From positions 1-7,301 of the forward strand of contig JBEBBW010000052.1 of the NCBI GenBank assembly GCA_041158165.1: a DNA stretch of 7,301 nucleotides, in the 5' to 3' direction. The DNA is from TMED14 sp041158165 (lineage in GTDB: Bacteria > Bacteroidota > Bacteroidia > Flavobacteriales > Schleiferiaceae). The position numbers were made by a program, and so were the translations under genes. The notes under the pieces were generated by a model. That model did not search any database, was not told where the DNA came from, and saw only the letters and a program-made list of their open reading frames with translations. Shown piece by piece: positions 6,114 to 7,301 of this stretch. Position 1 is the first letter of the stretch; each line of letters begins with the position of its first letter.

Positions 6114-6141
6114 GGTGACTGTGGTCACCCGTGCTGGTGAC
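6114..6141. promoter_or_regulatory. Inverted-repeat cluster GGTGAC-4-GTCACC-6-GGTGAC, possible operator
   Basis: Between the divergent glycosyltransferase and persulfide dioxygenase starts, GGTGAC (6114-6119), GTCACC (6124-6129) and GGTGAC (6136-6141) form two overlapping inverted repeats with 4- and 6-base spacers. The first pair extends to ACGGTGAC and GTCACCCGT with one extra G. A further GGTGAC at 6064-6069 lies just inside the glycosyltransferase coding region. Such spacing suits binding of a dimeric regulator. No regulator gene is in the window, so the role is inferred. Confidence 0.35.
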
Positions 6142-6207
6142 TTTTATCATGGTTTTGGGCGTCGGGCTGGGCGAAGTTTGGTAGCATTAACCGTCAAAAT
6201 GATTCTT
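6142..6207 (+). promoter_or_regulatory. Leader region of the persulfide dioxygenase gene with a weak promoter candidate
   Basis: GAAGTTTG at 6173-6180 matches the Bacteroidota -7 consensus TAnnTTTG at all fixed positions except the first, and TTTG at 6154-6157 could be its -33 partner. The gap between them (15 bases) is shorter than the usual near-20. Transcription would start near 6185, leaving a short leader. No Shine-Dalgarno sequence is seen before either candidate start (6199 or 6208), and there is no obvious riboswitch or terminator. Confidence 0.22.
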
Positions 6208-7301
6208 ATGAAGCTCGAGCAGATTTACACCGGGTGCCTTGCCCACGGCGCCTACTACATTGCGTCGAACGGCGAGGCGGCGATCATTGATCCGTTGCGC
6301 GAAACCAAGCCCTACCTCGAGCGCGCAGCCGCAGACGGTGTGAAAATCACCTACATCTTTGAAACCCACTTTCACGCTGATTTTGTGTCGGGCCACCTCG
6401 ATTTGGCCAAGGCTACAGGGGCCAAAATTGTGTATGGACCCACGGCAAAGCCAGGATTTGAGGCCATAACGGCCGAAGACGGACAGCTCTTTCGCGTGGG
6501 GAACGTGCAGTTGGAGGTGCTGCACACGCCCGGACACACCATGGAATCGACGTGCTACCTGCTTCGGGACGAGGCGGGTACAGCGACCTCGATTTTCACT
6601 GGCGACACGCTGTTCATTGGCGACGTGGGTCGCCCGGACTTGGCCCAGCATGTGATTTCAGACCTGACCCAAGAGAAACTCGCGTCCCACTTGTACGACT
6701 CGCTGCAAACTAGAATTTTGCCCTTGCCCGACGGCCTCGTGGTTTACCCGGGGCACGGAGCGGGGTCTGCATGTGGAAAAAACATGTCCAACGAAACGAC
6801 CGATACGCTGGGTCACCAAAAGGCAACAAACTACGCGCTTCAACCGATGGACCGTGAAACGTTTATCGCCGCAGTACTCGACGGACTGACGCCCCCACCA
6901 AGCTACTTCCCTCAGAATGTGCTGATGAACATCAAGGGCTACGCGTCGATCAATGACGTGCTTGCTCAAGGAACACACAAGTACGATCCTCAGGCGTTTG
7001 AAGATGCGGTCAACGAGCAGGGAGCGTTGGTCATCGACACCCGAAAAGCCGACGACTTTGCGGCGGGCCACATTTCCAATTCAGTGAATGTGGGAATTGA
7101 CGGCCAGTTTGCCAATTGGGTCGGCACGCTAGTGCTCGACATACAGCAACCGCTGCTTTTGGTGACAGATCCGGGGCGCGAGGAAGAAGCGGTGACGCGC
7201 CTGGCACGGGTCGGTTACGACCGTGCGTTGGGCACGTTAGCCGGCGGATTTCCGGCCTGGCTCCGCGCCGGAAAAGAGGTGGATTACGTGGAAACCGTTA
7301 C
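6208..7301 (+). CDS. Persulfide dioxygenase-rhodanese fusion (ETHE1/CstB-like), C-terminus cut by window edge
   Basis: The window holds 364 residues. The N-terminal metallo-beta-lactamase domain (about 1-250) is of the persulfide dioxygenase type, which uses a mononuclear iron to oxidise glutathione-, CoA- or bacillithiol-persulfide to sulfite. Expected iron ligands are His54 (ETHFHADFVSGH), His110 (HTPGHT) and Asp133 (FTGDTLFIGD); GRPDLAQH (141-148) and YPGHGAGS (180-187) also fit. HADF replaces the HADH of many relatives; that last His is not an iron ligand in ETHE1. A rhodanese-fold domain follows (about 262-355: VIDTRKADDF, AGHI, LAGGFPAWL), but its active-site loop (319-326) has no cysteine, with Thr320 at the expected place, so it is probably inactive. 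In CstB-type proteins such a domain precedes a second, active rhodanese, which here would lie beyond the edge. Start 6208 (MKLEQIYTGC) matches the family; 6199 would add three residues. Confidence 0.92.
   Translation, partial: MKLEQIYTGCLAHGAYYIASNGEAAIIDPLRETKPYLERAAADGVKITYIFETHFHADFVSGHLDLAKATGAKIVYGPTAKPGFEAITAEDGQLFRVGNVQLEVLHTPGHTMESTCYLLRDEAGTATSIFTGDTLFIGDVGRPDLAQHVISDLTQEKLASHLYDSLQTRILPLPDGLVVYPGHGAGSACGKNMSNETTDTLGHQKATNYALQPMDRETFIAAVLDGLTPPPSYFPQNVLMNIKGYASINDVLAQGTHKYDPQAFEDAVNEQGALVIDTRKADDFAAGHISNSVNVGIDGQFANWVGTLVLDIQQPLLLVTDPGREEEAVTRLARVGYDRALGTLAGGFPAWLRAGKEVDYVETV

Noticed and set aside
6076..6150. A longer glycosyltransferase start at 6150.
   Set aside because: The extra 25 residues (MIKVTSTGDHSHRTAEGATWAIFAS) have no counterpart in GT4 enzymes, contain the inverted-repeat cluster, and the conserved N-terminal strand begins right at the Met encoded at 6075.
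6658..7071. Minus-strand open frames opposite the persulfide dioxygenase (also 6187-6651).
   Set aside because: They are shadows of a frame with an unbroken, family-specific set of motifs, and show no domain of their own.

Overview
The window reads as an ordinary, gene-dense chromosomal stretch of a moderately GC-rich member of the Bacteroidota, probably near the Flavobacteriales. The placement rests on several things: the gene order and style of the cytochrome c maturation (Ccm) genes, a bacillithiol deacetylase of the BshB1 type, a persulfide dioxygenase-rhodanese fusion with the family's usual N-terminus, near absence of Shine-Dalgarno sequences, and a perfect TAnnTTTG promoter octamer at the head of the Ccm operon. 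I see no mobile element, CRISPR array, tRNA, rRNA or foreign-looking segment. Coding density is about 97 percent.

Left part (1-3674, minus strand): a tightly coupled operon read ccmB-ccmC-ccmD-ccmE-ccmF, with ccmF running off the left edge. Three of the four gene junctions overlap (GTGA, ATGA and TAATG) and the fourth has a 10-base gap. The operon supplies the membrane and heme-handling half of Ccm System I: CcmB as ABC permease, CcmC/CcmD loading heme onto CcmE, and CcmF ligating heme to apocytochrome. CcmE carries CxxxY in place of the classical heme-binding HxxxY. No ccmA, ccmG or ccmH is visible.

Middle (3675-5022, plus strand): a 55-base divergent intergenic region separates ccmB from a two-gene unit. 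Its first gene encodes an exported, probably lipid-anchored thiol peroxidase of the glutathione peroxidase family. Six bases later comes bshB1, which makes the GlcN-malate precursor of bacillithiol.

Right part (5023-7301): a minus-strand GT4 glycosyltransferase is convergent with bshB1, and their stop codons abut with no spacer. A 123- to 132-base divergent region with clustered GGTGAC/GTCACC inverted repeats leads to a plus-strand persulfide dioxygenase with a degenerate rhodanese domain, cut by the right edge.

The common thread is thiol, heme and sulfur redox chemistry: cytochrome c thioether formation, peroxide removal, bacillithiol synthesis, and oxidation of low-molecular-weight persulfides, for which bacillithiol persulfide is a plausible substrate. 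The glycosyltransferase does not obviously belong to this theme. I found no clearly novel system. The points most worth a second look are the CxxxY CcmE, the repeated TACCTTTG octamer before ccmB and ccmC, the peroxidase-bshB1 pairing, and the inverted-repeat cluster in front of the persulfide dioxygenase.
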